A DNA stretch of 64,000 nucleotides from positions 1 to 64,000 of the forward strand of contig JBCDGG010000002.1 in assembly GCA_038757905.1 (NCBI GenBank), given 5' to 3'. Origin of the DNA: HLUCCA09 sp038757905 (GTDB taxonomy: Bacteria; Pseudomonadota; Alphaproteobacteria; Rhodobacterales; Rhodobacteraceae). How positions within the stretch are numbered: position 1 is the stretch's first letter; every line of letters begins with the position of its first letter. Both the position numbers and the translations under genes were made by a program. This document shows, piece by piece, positions 46,337 to 54,762 of the stretch. The notes beneath the pieces were generated by a model. The model was not told where the DNA came from. It ran no database searches and saw nothing but the letters and a program-made list of their open reading frames with translations.

Positions 46337-47249
46337 AATGTGTTCTCCGTTCCACGAGCCATCGTTGGATGAGCGTGAGCCCCATCACGAAGGCGAGGAA
46401 GATCACGGTGATCGCCGCCCCAATCCCCATGAGGTTCTGCTGGATCCCCTTTTCGTAGATCGCGAACATCATCACGTAGACGCTCTTGGAGGGGCCGCCG
46501 CCCTGCGGGTAGAACGCCTCCACCATGTCGAAGACCTGGAAGGAACGGATGAAGCTGATGGTGACAACGAAGACAGTCGTCGGCCCGAGCATGGGCCACG
46601 TCACCAGACGGAACCGATCCAAGCCGCGCTTCGCGCCATCCATCTCCGCCGCGTCGTAGAGGGCGGGCGAGATAGAGGTGAGCCCGGCCAGATAGAGCAC
46701 CATGTTGAAGCCGAAGCCCTGCCACACACCGATGAAGCTGACCGTCCAGATGGCATAGTCTCGGTCATTCAGCCAAAGCGGGAAGGTGCGCGCGCAACCT
46801 TCGGCGTACCAGGCCCACATTTCCAGAAACGTCCCGCAGCCATGCTCCAGCGTTGCATTGACGATCCCGATGGTGGGATGAAAGGCGAACTCCCACACGA
46901 TGGCCATGGCGATCAGGGCGGCCATGACGGGCAGGAAATAGATCGTCTTGTAAAGGTCGCCGAAGCGCCCGAGCGAGTGGATCAGCAACGCCGCGCCCAG
47001 GCCCAGCCCGACCGTCAGCGGCACGACAACGAAGACATAGCGGAACGTGGCAACGAACATCTTTTCGTAGGTCGAGCGCGTGAAGATGCGCTCGTAGTTT
47101 TCGAGGCCCACGAACTCCGCCCCCGGATTGCCGAGGGAATAGTCCGTCAGGCTGAGGCCCGCCGCGATGGCGATCGGGATCAATAGGATCACCACCATCA
47201 GGAACAGGGCAGGCCCGATGAACCACAGATGCGCCCGATCCTGCCGCAT
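46329..47249 (-). CDS. ugpA: ABC permease, UgpA-like
   Basis: 306 residues, six membrane segments. The EAA loop is ISPALYDAAEMDGAKRGLDRFRLVTWPMLGPTTVFVVTISFIRSFQVFDMVEAF. The ATG at 47249 overlaps the ATPase stop by one base (TGATG). Pairs with UgpE as the membrane channel. An insertion rich in Cys/Trp (GCGTFLEMWAWYAEGCARTF) between helices is unusual and might form a periplasmic loop. Confidence 0.85.
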   Translation of the reverse strand: MRQDRAHLWFIGPALFLMVVILLIPIAIAAGLSLTDYSLGNPGAEFVGLENYERIFTRSTYEKMFVATFRYVFVVVPLTVGLGLGAALLIHSLGRFGDLYKTIYFLPVMAALIAMAIVWEFAFHPTIGIVNATLEHGCGTFLEMWAWYAEGCARTFPLWLNDRDYAIWTVSFIGVWQGFGFNMVLYLAGLTSISPALYDAAEMDGAKRGLDRFRLVTWPMLGPTTVFVVTISFIRSFQVFDMVEAFYPQGGGPSKSVYVMMFAIYEKGIQQNLMGIGAAITVIFLAFVMGLTLIQRWLVERRTHYG

Positions 47250-48382
47250 CAAGCCACCTCCCGGGCCGGTGCATCCAGACGGACCCGCCCGCCATCGGCC
47301 CCGAAGAGCAGCAGCGCAGAGGCGGCGAACTCGAACCGGACACTGTCGGACAGGTGCGCCTCGGCGGCCTCCGATGGCGTGGCTCGCAACACGATGGGCG
47401 CGGGGGCGCCCGGCACCTCCAGATGCAGGAAGACATCCGAGCCCAGATTCTCGCGGTGCTTGACCCTGCCGGCGTGCCGGCCCGTTGCCGACAGGATCAG
47501 GTGCTCAGGCCGAATGCCGACGGTCACGGCCTGACGCGCCAGACCCCTCGCAGCGTCCATGCGCCGGCCCAGAACCTCGAGCCCGCCGTCACCTGTGATC
47601 TCTCCCGAAAGCGTGTTGATCGCGGGCGAGCCGATGAACCGGGCCACCTGGAGGGAGTTGGGGTTGGCGTAGATCTCATCGGGTGGGCCGACCTGCAGGA
47701 TGTCGCCCTGCATCATCACCGCCATCCGATCCGACATGGTCAGCGCCTCGGCCTGGTCATGGGTCACGTAGACGAAGGTCGCGCGAAGCCGCCGGTGCAG
47801 CTCGGAGAGCTCCGCCCGCATATGCACGCGCAGCGCGGCGTCGAGGTTCGAAAGCGGCTCGTCCATCAGAAATGCCAGTGGCTGGCGCACCATGGCGCGG
47901 CCGAGGGCGGCGCGCTGGCGCTGGCCGCCGGACAGTTGCCCGGGCTTACGCTCCAGCAGAGGCGTGATTTTCAGGGTCTCGGCGATCTCCGCGACCAGTG
48001 CCCGCATCTCGCGATAGGCGCCGCGCGCCAGCAATGGCCCGAGGATCGGCAGCCGTTGGAACCCGCTCAGATCCCGCATGCGCAGGGGGGTCATCATGTT
48101 ATCGGCGACGCTCAGATGCGGGTAGAGCGCGTAGCTCTGAAACACCATCGCAAGGTTCCGATCCGCCGGGCGCGTTGCGGTGACGTCCTTGCCCTCGATC
48201 AGGACCCGGCCACCATCCGCTGCCTCAAGCCCCGAGAGAATGCGCAGAAGTGTGGATTTGCCGCAGCCGGAAGGGCCGACCAGGGTGACGAACTCGCCGT
48301 CTTCGATGTCCAGCGATACGCCGTTCAGGACGGGCGTGTCGCCAAAGCTCTTCTGGATGTTTTGCAAGCGAATGTTCGCCAT
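47249..48382 (-). CDS. ugpC: ABC ATP-binding protein, UgpC/MalK-like
   Basis: 377 residues. Walker A GPSGCGKST, Q-loop MVFQSYALYPHLSVADNM, signature LSGGQRQRAALGRAMVRQPLAFLMDEPLSNLDA and switch YVTHDQAEALTM. A C-terminal TOBE-type domain follows from about residue 240 (GIRPEHLILSATGRHAGRVKHRENLGSDVFLHLEV). MalK-type ATPases energise glycerol-phosphate and sugar uptake. It is the first gene of the minus-strand operon, divergent from the LysR gene. Confidence 0.9.
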   Translation of the reverse strand: MANIRLQNIQKSFGDTPVLNGVSLDIEDGEFVTLVGPSGCGKSTLLRILSGLEAADGGRVLIEGKDVTATRPADRNLAMVFQSYALYPHLSVADNMMTPLRMRDLSGFQRLPILGPLLARGAYREMRALVAEIAETLKITPLLERKPGQLSGGQRQRAALGRAMVRQPLAFLMDEPLSNLDAALRVHMRAELSELHRRLRATFVYVTHDQAEALTMSDRMAVMMQGDILQVGPPDEIYANPNSLQVARFIGSPAINTLSGEITGDGGLEVLGRRMDAARGLARQAVTVGIRPEHLILSATGRHAGRVKHRENLGSDVFLHLEVPGAPAPIVLRATPSEAAEAHLSDSVRFEFAASALLLFGADGGRVRLDAPAREVA

Positions 48383-48449
48383 GGCGATGCCCCCACATGC
48401 CGGTGTGGCGGCAAGATGGGGGCATTCGGTCTCGATTCTGTAACGTCAT

Positions 48450-48464
48450 ATTAGCGATGCTAAT
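48450..48464. promoter_or_regulatory. Candidate LysR-type operator (T-N11-A palindrome)
   Basis: ATTAGC-GAT-GCTAAT is a perfect 6-bp inverted repeat containing the LysR hallmark T-N11-A. It lies 68 bp upstream of ugpC and 38 bp upstream of the LysR start, in the 119-bp divergent region. LysR-family regulators usually bind such a site to repress themselves and activate the divergent operon. Confidence 0.6.
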
Positions 48465-48501
48465 GGGTCCTACAGTGGCGCGACCGGAAGGCGAGGCGTC
48501 C

Positions 48502-49377
48502 ATGGCCGTGAACACGCATCAGATCAAATCGCTGGCCTATGTTGTCCGCGAAGGCTCCATCTCGGGCGCCGCCCGGCAGATCGGCGTGTCCCAATCGGCC
48601 GTCAGCCAGCACATCGCCAAGCTCGAAGCAGCCGTCGGCGCCCAGGTGCTGATCCGGGGACGGGACGGCGTCGCGCTGACGCAGGTGGGGCAGGAGCTCT
48701 TTCGCCTAGCGGACGAGTACACCGCGCTCGGTCAGCAGATCGAGGAACGGTTGCGCGGGCACGCGGCGCTGGAACGCGGGCATCTGACGGTGATCGCCAA
48801 TGCGCCCCAGCCGGCGCTTTCGCTTCTTGCGCGCTATGCCAGACGCTATCCGAACATCTCCCTTGAATTCACGCTGTTCGACTGGGCATCGGCGATGCAG
48901 CGGCTGCATGAACGGCGGGTCGACATCGCGATCATCACGGAGCCGACGGTGCAGGAGGATCTCTACATCCAGCCGGTCGTGACAGCGCGCTACGTCCTTT
49001 ATGCGCGCTCCGACACCGCTATCGCGCAACGGTCCAGCATGTCTTTGGCGGAGGTCGCCGAGGAAACCGTGATCCTTCCCGAAAAGGGCTCCCTCACCCA
49101 GCGGGTGGTGTCCAGGGCGTTCGCAGAACGGGGCCTGTCGCCCAAGCGCCTCGTGACGATGACGACGTTCCCAGTGATGAAAGAGGCGATCCTGCAGGGC
49201 ATCGGCGTCGGCCTCTTTCTGGAGGCGAGTTCGGTGGCCGAGACCCGGTTGACCGAGGTCGCGATACGCGAGTTGGACCGGGTCTATTCCACCTGTGTCG
49301 TGATCCCGAAGCACAAGCTCGGGCTTCGGATCACGAAGAGCTTTCTGGAGGTCTTGGAAGCGGAGACTCTGGCCTAG
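48502..49377 (+). CDS. LysR-family transcriptional regulator
   Basis: 291 residues from ATG 48502. The winged helix is at the N-terminus: HQIKSLAYVVREGSISGAARQIGVSQSAVSQHIAKLEAAVGAQVLIRG. The effector domain follows, with RGHLTVIANAPQPALSLLARYARRYPNISLEFTLFDW and GIGVGLFLEASSVAETRL. Divergent position next to the Ugp-like operon, and the palindrome between, suggest it controls that operon. The effector is unknown. Confidence 0.92.
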   Translation: MAVNTHQIKSLAYVVREGSISGAARQIGVSQSAVSQHIAKLEAAVGAQVLIRGRDGVALTQVGQELFRLADEYTALGQQIEERLRGHAALERGHLTVIANAPQPALSLLARYARRYPNISLEFTLFDWASAMQRLHERRVDIAIITEPTVQEDLYIQPVVTARYVLYARSDTAIAQRSSMSLAEVAEETVILPEKGSLTQRVVSRAFAERGLSPKRLVTMTTFPVMKEAILQGIGVGLFLEASSVAETRLTEVAIRELDRVYSTCVVIPKHKLGLRITKSFLEVLEAETLA

Positions 49378-49379
49378 GC

Positions 49380-49444
49380 GGGTCGCCCAACGCCCGGCTG
49401 TCGCCCCATTTATCCGATGGGCAGGGCGTAGGGCGCCCGACCCT
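49380..49444. terminator. Possible convergent terminator
   Basis: Between the LysR stop and the phnL stop, the arm near 49380-49395 (GGGTCGCCCAACGCCC) is partly complementary to the arm near 49425-49444 (GGGCGTAGGGCGCCCGACCC). The pairing is interrupted by a small bulge. The position between convergent genes suggests termination in both directions. No T-run is evident. Confidence 0.35.
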
Positions 49445-49477
49445 GCGCGGCTTGGGTTTGTGCGACCCGCGGCGATC

Positions 49478-50170
49478 TCACCCTGCGGGCGCGGGGCTGA
49501 ACTGGCCTACGTCGATCTCGCGGTCGCACACCCGCGCCCGAGCCTCCGCGTCGTGGAAAATGCCGAGGATGGCCGCACCCCGCGCCTTTGCGGCTTCGAT
49601 CAGGGACAACACGACGTCGCGGTTGACGGGATCGAGGCTGGCCGTGGGTTCGTCCAGCAGGAGCGCGGGATAGGCATGGGCAAAGCCCCTGGCGATGTTG
49701 ACCCGTTGCTGCTCGCCGCCCGAAAACGTGGTGGGCGACAAAGACCAGAGCGGTTCCGGGATGTTGAGCTGCGACAGCATGCCCGCCGCGCGGGCCTCCG
49801 CCGCCTGAGCGTCGAGCCCGACGACGCGCAGCGGTTCGGCGACCACCTGCAGGGTCGGTACGCGTGGCACGACCCGGAGGAACTGGCTGACATAGCCCAG
49901 CGTGGTCCGGCGCAGCTGAATGATGTCGCGCGCCTCTGCCCCCACGATGTCCTGGCCGCCGATCCGGATCCGGCCCGATTGCGACAGGTAGTTGCCCAGG
50001 ATCATGCGCATCAGGGTGGACTTGCCCGCGCCCGACGCGCCGCTCAGGGCCACGCATTCCCCTCGCGCCACTTCAAGCGAGACATCCCGAAGAACCTCGA
50101 TCACCGCCCCGCCCTGATTGTGCAGGGTGAAGGTCTTCGACACGTGCTCCAGTGCAATCATGGCGGTCAT
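49478..50170 (-). CDS. phnL: C-P lyase complex ATPase-like protein PhnL
   Basis: 230 residues. Walker A SGASGAGKST, signature FSGGEQQRVNIARGFAHAYPALLLDEPTASLDPVNR and the PhnL-typical LRRTTLGYVSQFLRVVPRVPTLQVVAEPL. PhnL is an ABC-like ATPase needed for phosphonate breakdown in vivo, thought to associate with the PhnGHIJK core. The ATG overlaps the phnK stop. It is the last phn gene in the operon; no phnM or phnN follows. Confidence 0.93.
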   Translation of the reverse strand: MTAMIALEHVSKTFTLHNQGGAVIEVLRDVSLEVARGECVALSGASGAGKSTLMRMILGNYLSQSGRIRIGGQDIVGAEARDIIQLRRTTLGYVSQFLRVVPRVPTLQVVAEPLRVVGLDAQAAEARAAGMLSQLNIPEPLWSLSPTTFSGGEQQRVNIARGFAHAYPALLLDEPTASLDPVNRDVVLSLIEAAKARGAAILGIFHDAEARARVCDREIDVGQFSPAPAG

Positions 50171-50937
50171 ACCTGCAGAACCGAGCTTACAAGAAGCTGG
50201 GAATAGGCGTGCTGCGGATCGTCGAGGACCTGATCCGTCAGCCCGGCTTCGACGACGCGACCGGACTTCATCACCATCAGACGATCGGCCAGAAGCCGCA
50301 CGACCGCGAGATCGTGCGTGACGATGATCGCCGAGAGGCCCATGTCGCGCACCAGACCGCGCAGCAGATCCAGCAACCGCGCCTGAACCGAAACATCGAG
50401 CCCGCCGGTCGGCTCATCCATGAAGACCAGCCGCGGACCCGTCACAAGATTGCGGGCGATCTGCAGGCGCTGCTGCATGCCACCCGAGAACGTGTCGGGC
50501 CGGTCGTCGATCCGGCGGGGCGAGATCTCCACGTGCTCCAGCCAGTCGGTGGCCTGATCGCGGATCTGGCCATAGTGCCGCGCGCCCACCGCCATCAGCC
50601 GCTCGCCCACATTGGCGCCGGCGGACACGCCCATGCGCAACCCGTCGCGCGCGTGCTGGTGCACAAAGGCCCAATCCGTTCGGGCGAGCATGCGGCGCTC
50701 GGGCTCTCGCATCCGCACGGTATCCTGCGGCCCGGAGGCGCGCGTGTCGAACACGACCTCGCCGCAATCGGGCGCAATCTGGCCGGCCAGGCAATTGAGA
50801 AGTGTGGACTTTCCGGAGCCGCTTTCGCCCACGATGCCCATCACCTCGCCCGGATAGAGATCAAAACTGACCTGCTCACAGCCAAGCTGGGCGCCATAGC
50901 GTTTGGAGACGCCACGGGCGGAGAGAAGCGGGGTCAT
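50167..50937 (-). CDS. phnK: C-P lyase complex ATPase-like protein PhnK
   Basis: 256 residues. Walker A GESGSGKST, the PhnK-typical GQDTVRMREPERRMLARTDWAFVHQHARDGLRM-like region (about residues 70-105), signature FSGGMQQRLQIARNLVTGPRLVFMDEPTGGLDVSVQARLLDLLRGL and switch VTHDLAV. PhnK docks on PhnJ in the core complex. Start at 50937 overlaps the phnJ stop (ATGA). Confidence 0.93.
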   Translation of the reverse strand: MTPLLSARGVSKRYGAQLGCEQVSFDLYPGEVMGIVGESGSGKSTLLNCLAGQIAPDCGEVVFDTRASGPQDTVRMREPERRMLARTDWAFVHQHARDGLRMGVSAGANVGERLMAVGARHYGQIRDQATDWLEHVEISPRRIDDRPDTFSGGMQQRLQIARNLVTGPRLVFMDEPTGGLDVSVQARLLDLLRGLVRDMGLSAIIVTHDLAVVRLLADRLMVMKSGRVVEAGLTDQVLDDPQHAYSQLLVSSVLQV

Positions 50938-51785
50938 GCGGCGTCCCTTCCGCGATGACCCGCAGCCTGGCGTTTGGCGCAGTAATCGGTGTCGGAGCAC
51001 ACATATCGCCGCCCGCCTTCATCATCGACGATGACCTCGTCCAGATAGCTGTCGACGGCGCCGCACAGGGCGCAGCAATGGTCGGCCTTGCTTGGAGCGA
51101 ACGGATGGTCTTCAAAGTCCAGGCTGACGACGCGGGTGTAGGGCGGCAGGGCGTAGATCCGCTGCTCCCGTCCTGCTCCGAAGAGCTGGATCGCGGCCAT
51201 ATCTCCAAGCTTTGGATTGTCGAATTTGGGGATGGGCGAAGGATCCATCACATAGCGTGCCTCCACCTTGACGGGGTAGGCATAGGCGGTCGCGATGTGG
51301 CCGTGGCGCGCGATGTCTTCGTAGAGCTTGACGTGCATGAGCCCGTATTCTTCCAACTCGTGCATCTTCCGCGTTTCGCTCTCGCGCGGCTCGAGAAACC
51401 GCATCGGTTCGGGGATGGGGACCTGGTACACCAAGATCTGCCCCTCGGTGAGCGGCTCCTCGGGAATGCGGTGCCGGGTCTGGATCACCGTCGCCTCCGA
51501 TGTGGCGGTCGTCGTGGCCACGCCCGCTGTGCGCTCGAAAAACTTGCGGATCGACACCGCGTTCGTGGTGTCGTCCGCGCCCTGGTCGATCACTTTCAGC
51601 CGATCCTCGGGCGTGAGCACGGCTGCGGATATCTGGACGCCGCCTGTTCCCCATCCATAGGGCATGGGCATTTCCCGCGAGGCGAAGGGCACCTGATAGC
51701 CGGGGATCGCGAGGCCCTTCAGAAGCGCCCGGCGGATCATGCGCTTGGTCTGCTCGTCGAGATAGGCGAAGTTGTAGGCGCTCAT
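50934..51785 (-). CDS. phnJ: Carbon-phosphorus lyase catalytic subunit PhnJ
   Basis: 283 residues. It is the radical-SAM enzyme that cleaves the C-P bond of 5-phosphoribosyl-1-phosphonate, releasing alkane and the cyclic ribose phosphate. The cysteine array is complete: Cys238, Cys241, Cys263 and Cys269 (C-x2-C-x21-C-x5-C), matching the pattern of known PhnJ proteins. GGVQISAAVLTPEDRLKVIDQGADDTTNAVSIRKFF is also highly typical. Start 51785 overlaps phnI stop. Length and motifs suggest a functional protein. Confidence 0.97.
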   Translation of the reverse strand: MSAYNFAYLDEQTKRMIRRALLKGLAIPGYQVPFASREMPMPYGWGTGGVQISAAVLTPEDRLKVIDQGADDTTNAVSIRKFFERTAGVATTTATSEATVIQTRHRIPEEPLTEGQILVYQVPIPEPMRFLEPRESETRKMHELEEYGLMHVKLYEDIARHGHIATAYAYPVKVEARYVMDPSPIPKFDNPKLGDMAAIQLFGAGREQRIYALPPYTRVVSLDFEDHPFAPSKADHCCALCGAVDSYLDEVIVDDEGGRRYVCSDTDYCAKRQAAGHRGRDAA

Positions 51786-52888
51786 CCCGATGTCTCCTGT
51801 CCGTCGTCGCCCTGCGCCTTTGACAGTGCCTCTGCCGTCCTGCGCATCTGGCGCACAAGCTCCATCTCGGACTGAAAATCGACGTAGTGGGGCATCTTGA
51901 TGTGCTCCAGAAAGCCCGTCGCCTGGATGTTGTCGGAATGGTAGAGCACGAACTCGGTGTCCTGAACGGGCGCACCGACGTAATCCTCGCCCAACTCCTC
52001 CCACCGAAGCGCCCGGTCCACCAGCGCCATGGCGATGGCCTTGCGCTCCGATTGGCCGAAGACGAGGCCATAGCCCCGTGTGAACTGCGGCGGATCGGTC
52101 TTGGAGCCCTTGAACTGGTTGACCGTTTCGCATTCGGTCACGACGATCTCGCCGATCTCTATCGAAAAGCTGAGCTCCGGGATCTCCATCTCCACGCTCG
52201 CAGCACCGATGCGGAGCTCTCCCACAAAGGCATGGTTGCGTGCGTAGCCGCGCTGCGTGGAGTAGGCGAGGCCGAGCGTGAAGCCTTCGTCGGCGCGGCT
52301 CAACGCCTGCAGGCGCAGCGCGCGGTCGGCCGGCATTTCCAAGGGCTCCCGCGTCAGATCGGGCGGTGCATCATCGCCCTGGGGCACATCTTCGATGAGG
52401 CCCTCCCGGTTTAGAAACGTGGTCACGTGGGGCACGGGAGCATCTGCGCTGCGCGTCCGCTCAACGTCCGGCACTTCGCCATCGGCGGCCAGTTTGAAGT
52501 CCAGCAACCGGTGGGTGTAGTCGAAGGTCGGGCCGAGCACCTGGCCGCCCGGCAGATCCTTGAAGGTGGCCGAGATCCGGCGGTCGCACCTCATCGTGCC
52601 GGTGTCCACGGGCGCGGCGTAGCCGAAGCGCGGAAGCGTCGTGCGGTAGGCCCGGATCAGGAAGACGGCCTCGATCAGATCGCCGCGCGCCTGCTTGATC
52701 GCAAGGGCCGCAAGGTCGGGATCGTAGAGCGAGCCCTCGGCCATCACGCGGTTCACCGAAAGGCTGAGCTGCTCGCGGATCTGCGCGACCGTGAGCTCGG
52801 ACACCGAGCGGTCGCCGCGGCGTTCTTCGGCGAGCCAGTCATGGGCTTTCTGGATCGCCCGTTCGCCCCCTTTGACGGCTACGTACAT
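51782..52888 (-). CDS. phnI: C-P lyase core protein PhnI
   Basis: 368 residues, the usual length. MYVAVKGGERAIQKAHDWLAEERRGD begins the family signature, followed by QIREQLSLSVNRVMAEGSLYDPDLAALAIKQARGDLIEAVFLIRAYRTTLPRFG. With PhnG, H and L it transfers the ribose-triphosphate moiety of ATP to the phosphonate, releasing adenine. It overlaps the end of phnH by 10 bp. Confidence 0.95.
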   Translation of the reverse strand: MYVAVKGGERAIQKAHDWLAEERRGDRSVSELTVAQIREQLSLSVNRVMAEGSLYDPDLAALAIKQARGDLIEAVFLIRAYRTTLPRFGYAAPVDTGTMRCDRRISATFKDLPGGQVLGPTFDYTHRLLDFKLAADGEVPDVERTRSADAPVPHVTTFLNREGLIEDVPQGDDAPPDLTREPLEMPADRALRLQALSRADEGFTLGLAYSTQRGYARNHAFVGELRIGAASVEMEIPELSFSIEIGEIVVTECETVNQFKGSKTDPPQFTRGYGLVFGQSERKAIAMALVDRALRWEELGEDYVGAPVQDTEFVLYHSDNIQATGFLEHIKMPHYVDFQSEMELVRQMRRTAEALSKAQGDDGQETSG

Positions 52889-53451
52889 GGCAGCACCTCG
52901 GTCGAGCGCGGCAGGGCAGCCACGCGGGTCTCTGCGGTGAAGAAGAAGTCTAGGCCGCGCGGGAAAAGGGCGTGATTGTCCTGGAACGCCGCCACATCGG
53001 GCAGCGAGAGCTCTGCGGTGGTGCGAATGCCGGGCCCGCGCAGGCGCGTATCCTCAGCCACGAGGTGCGGCAGTTCCACGATCAGCGTTGCAGAGCGATC
53101 GGGGTAGGCGGCCGTGCCGATGCGATATTGCGATGTCGGGGCAAGCGCCTCCCACGGGCCCACCGCAAACGTGCATTCCGCGGCAGGCGAGATCGGCGCG
53201 CCGGTGTGAAACGCCACCCATTGGCGAACGTCCTCGCAGTCGCAGGACCCGGCAAGGTGCAGGGGCGTGTCGGCGTCGCAGAGCGTCAGCAAGACGGCCC
53301 CGGCGGCGCTGGACAGGGGCGCAGGCGGCACCGCTCCTTGCAGCGTATGAAAGGTGCCCGGGCGGGCCATAGCCTCCAGAATCCTGCGAAACGCATGGGC
53401 GGCATCCGTCGAGGGCTCGCAGAACCCACCGCCGAGAGGTTGGACCGCCAT
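52879..53451 (-). CDS. phnH: C-P lyase core protein PhnH
   Basis: 190 residues. The start MAVQPLGGGFCEPSTDAAHAFRRILEAMARPG is the classical PhnH N-terminus. LLTLCDADTPLHL and GTAAYPDRSATLIVELP follow, and the C-terminal FPRGLDFFFTAETRVAALPRST is conserved. A structural subunit of the C-P lyase core. Its ATG shares one base with the phnG stop. Confidence 0.94.
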   Translation of the reverse strand: MAVQPLGGGFCEPSTDAAHAFRRILEAMARPGTFHTLQGAVPPAPLSSAAGAVLLTLCDADTPLHLAGSCDCEDVRQWVAFHTGAPISPAAECTFAVGPWEALAPTSQYRIGTAAYPDRSATLIVELPHLVAEDTRLRGPGIRTTAELSLPDVAAFQDNHALFPRGLDFFFTAETRVAALPRSTEVLPCT

Positions 53452-53918
53452 CAATCCTCTCCCCGAACCATGGTGAAGAAGTCCACCTTTGTGCTGGCGG
53501 CTTTCTCGGCGCGTTCGCGGCGTCTGGCCCGTTGCTCCTGCTCTAGCGGTGCGAGGACGGCCGCGCGCAGGCCGTCGGCCGCCGGCGTCTGCATCAGGGC
53601 GTCCACGAGGGCGGCGGCCTCGGCATGGGCCTTGCGGCGGCCCTGGACATAGGCGTGCCCGATCTCGCCGGTTTCCAGCACGAGCGCGCACCTGGTCACT
53701 GTCATCTCGCCCAGATTGAAGGGCGCGCCCGTCGCGCCGATGCGCCCGCGCACCATGGCGCTGCCAATCTCCGGGGGGCGCAGCCACCTGAACGCCGGAC
53801 GCGTGCGCGCTGCGTCCAGCAGCGTGGCCACCCGGCCGTCCGCCGCGTTCGCCATCAGGCCCATCCAGGCCCGGCGCGCCGCGTTCGGGCCGTTTGCGGG
53901 ATCGAACATGTCTTTCAT
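53451..53918 (-). CDS. phnG: C-P lyase core protein PhnG
   Basis: 155 residues from ATG 53918 (ATG 53909 also possible). ARRAWMGLMANA near residue 15, then PEIGSAMVRGRIGATGAPFNLGEMTVTRCALVLETGEIGHAYVQGRRKAHAEAAALVDAL is strongly conserved in PhnG. It is the promoter-proximal gene of phnGHIJKL. The divergent phnF and the AT-rich gap (53919-54000) must hold the promoter. Confidence 0.93.
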   Translation of the reverse strand: MKDMFDPANGPNAARRAWMGLMANAADGRVATLLDAARTRPAFRWLRPPEIGSAMVRGRIGATGAPFNLGEMTVTRCALVLETGEIGHAYVQGRRKAHAEAAALVDALMQTPAADGLRAAVLAPLEQEQRARRRERAEKAASTKVDFFTMVRGED

Positions 53919-53937
53919 CTCGACAACCCAACAAATA

Positions 53938-53951
53938 TCTATACAACTAGA
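53938..53951. promoter_or_regulatory. Candidate PhnF operator
   Basis: TCTA-TACAAC-TAGA has 4-bp inverted arms, and its flanks contain GTCTAG/TTGTATAGA elements similar to HutC-subfamily GntR operators. It lies 20 bp upstream of phnG and 50 bp upstream of phnF in the AT-rich divergent gap. Repression by PhnF is inferred from family and position. Confidence 0.45.
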
Positions 53952-54000
53952 CTTATTATGCGATAGCAAGGCCGGAAAAGACAGGGAAGATTTGTGAACT

Positions 54001-54762
54001 TTGCGTAACGCGAGGGGAAAAACGCCGATCTGGAGGTCCATCGCCGACGCGTTGCGCGCGGATCTGGCGGAGAAGCGCTATAGCGCGGGGGACAAGCTGC
54101 CGACCGAGGCCGTGCTTGCAGAGCGCTTCGGCGTGAACCGTCACACCGTCCGCCACGCGCTGGCCGCCCTGGTCGAGGAGGGCCTCGTGCGGACACGGCG
54201 CGGCTCGGGCGCGTTCGTTGCCGCCGTGCCGACGGACTATCCGATCGGATCGCGCGTCCGCTTCCACGAAAACCTGATCGCGGCCGGGCGCCGCCCGGAG
54301 AAGCGCGCGTTGCAGATCGAAGAACGGGCCGCAACGGAAGGCGAGGCGCAGGCGTTGCAGATCGCCACCGGCACGGTGATCTGCGCCTATCACGGCCTTT
54401 CCCTGGCCGACGACCAGCCGATTGCGGTGTTCGAAAGCCTGTTTCCCGCAACGCGCCTGCCAGGCATCACGGAGGCGCTGCGCACGTTCAGCGGGGTGAC
54501 GCAAGCTCTCGCGCAGGTGGGCGTGCCCGATTACTCCCGCGCAAGCACGCGCATGACGGCAGTTCGCGCCACGGCGACGCAGGCGCTCCATCTACTGGTG
54601 CAGGAGGGCGACCCCCTTTTGCGCACCTCCGGCGTGAACGTGACCCCCGAAGGCCTGCCGGTGGAGTTCGGGCGCTCATGGTTCGTTGGCGACCGGATCA
54701 CCCTGACGCTGGAAAGCGAAGGCCTCAGCCGCCGTACTTCTCCAGAAACGCCTCCGCCGTGA
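54001..54762 (+). CDS. phnF: GntR-family (HutC) phosphonate regulator PhnF
   Basis: 253 residues from a TTG at 54001, with an AGGGAAGA-like site about 10 bp upstream; no ATG starts the domain. The GntR winged helix is IADALRADLAEKRYSAGDKLPTEAVLAERFGVNRHTVRHALAALVEEGLVRTRRGSGAFVA. The UTRA effector domain follows (IAVFESLFPATRLPGI ... LLRTSGVNVTPEGLPVEFGRSWFVGDRITLTLE). Divergence from phnG marks it as PhnF. Its 3' end overlaps the convergent acetyltransferase by 38 bp. Confidence 0.93.
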   Translation: MRNARGKTPIWRSIADALRADLAEKRYSAGDKLPTEAVLAERFGVNRHTVRHALAALVEEGLVRTRRGSGAFVAAVPTDYPIGSRVRFHENLIAAGRRPEKRALQIEERAATEGEAQALQIATGTVICAYHGLSLADDQPIAVFESLFPATRLPGITEALRTFSGVTQALAQVGVPDYSRASTRMTAVRATATQALHLLVQEGDPLLRTSGVNVTPEGLPVEFGRSWFVGDRITLTLESEGLSRRTSPETPPP

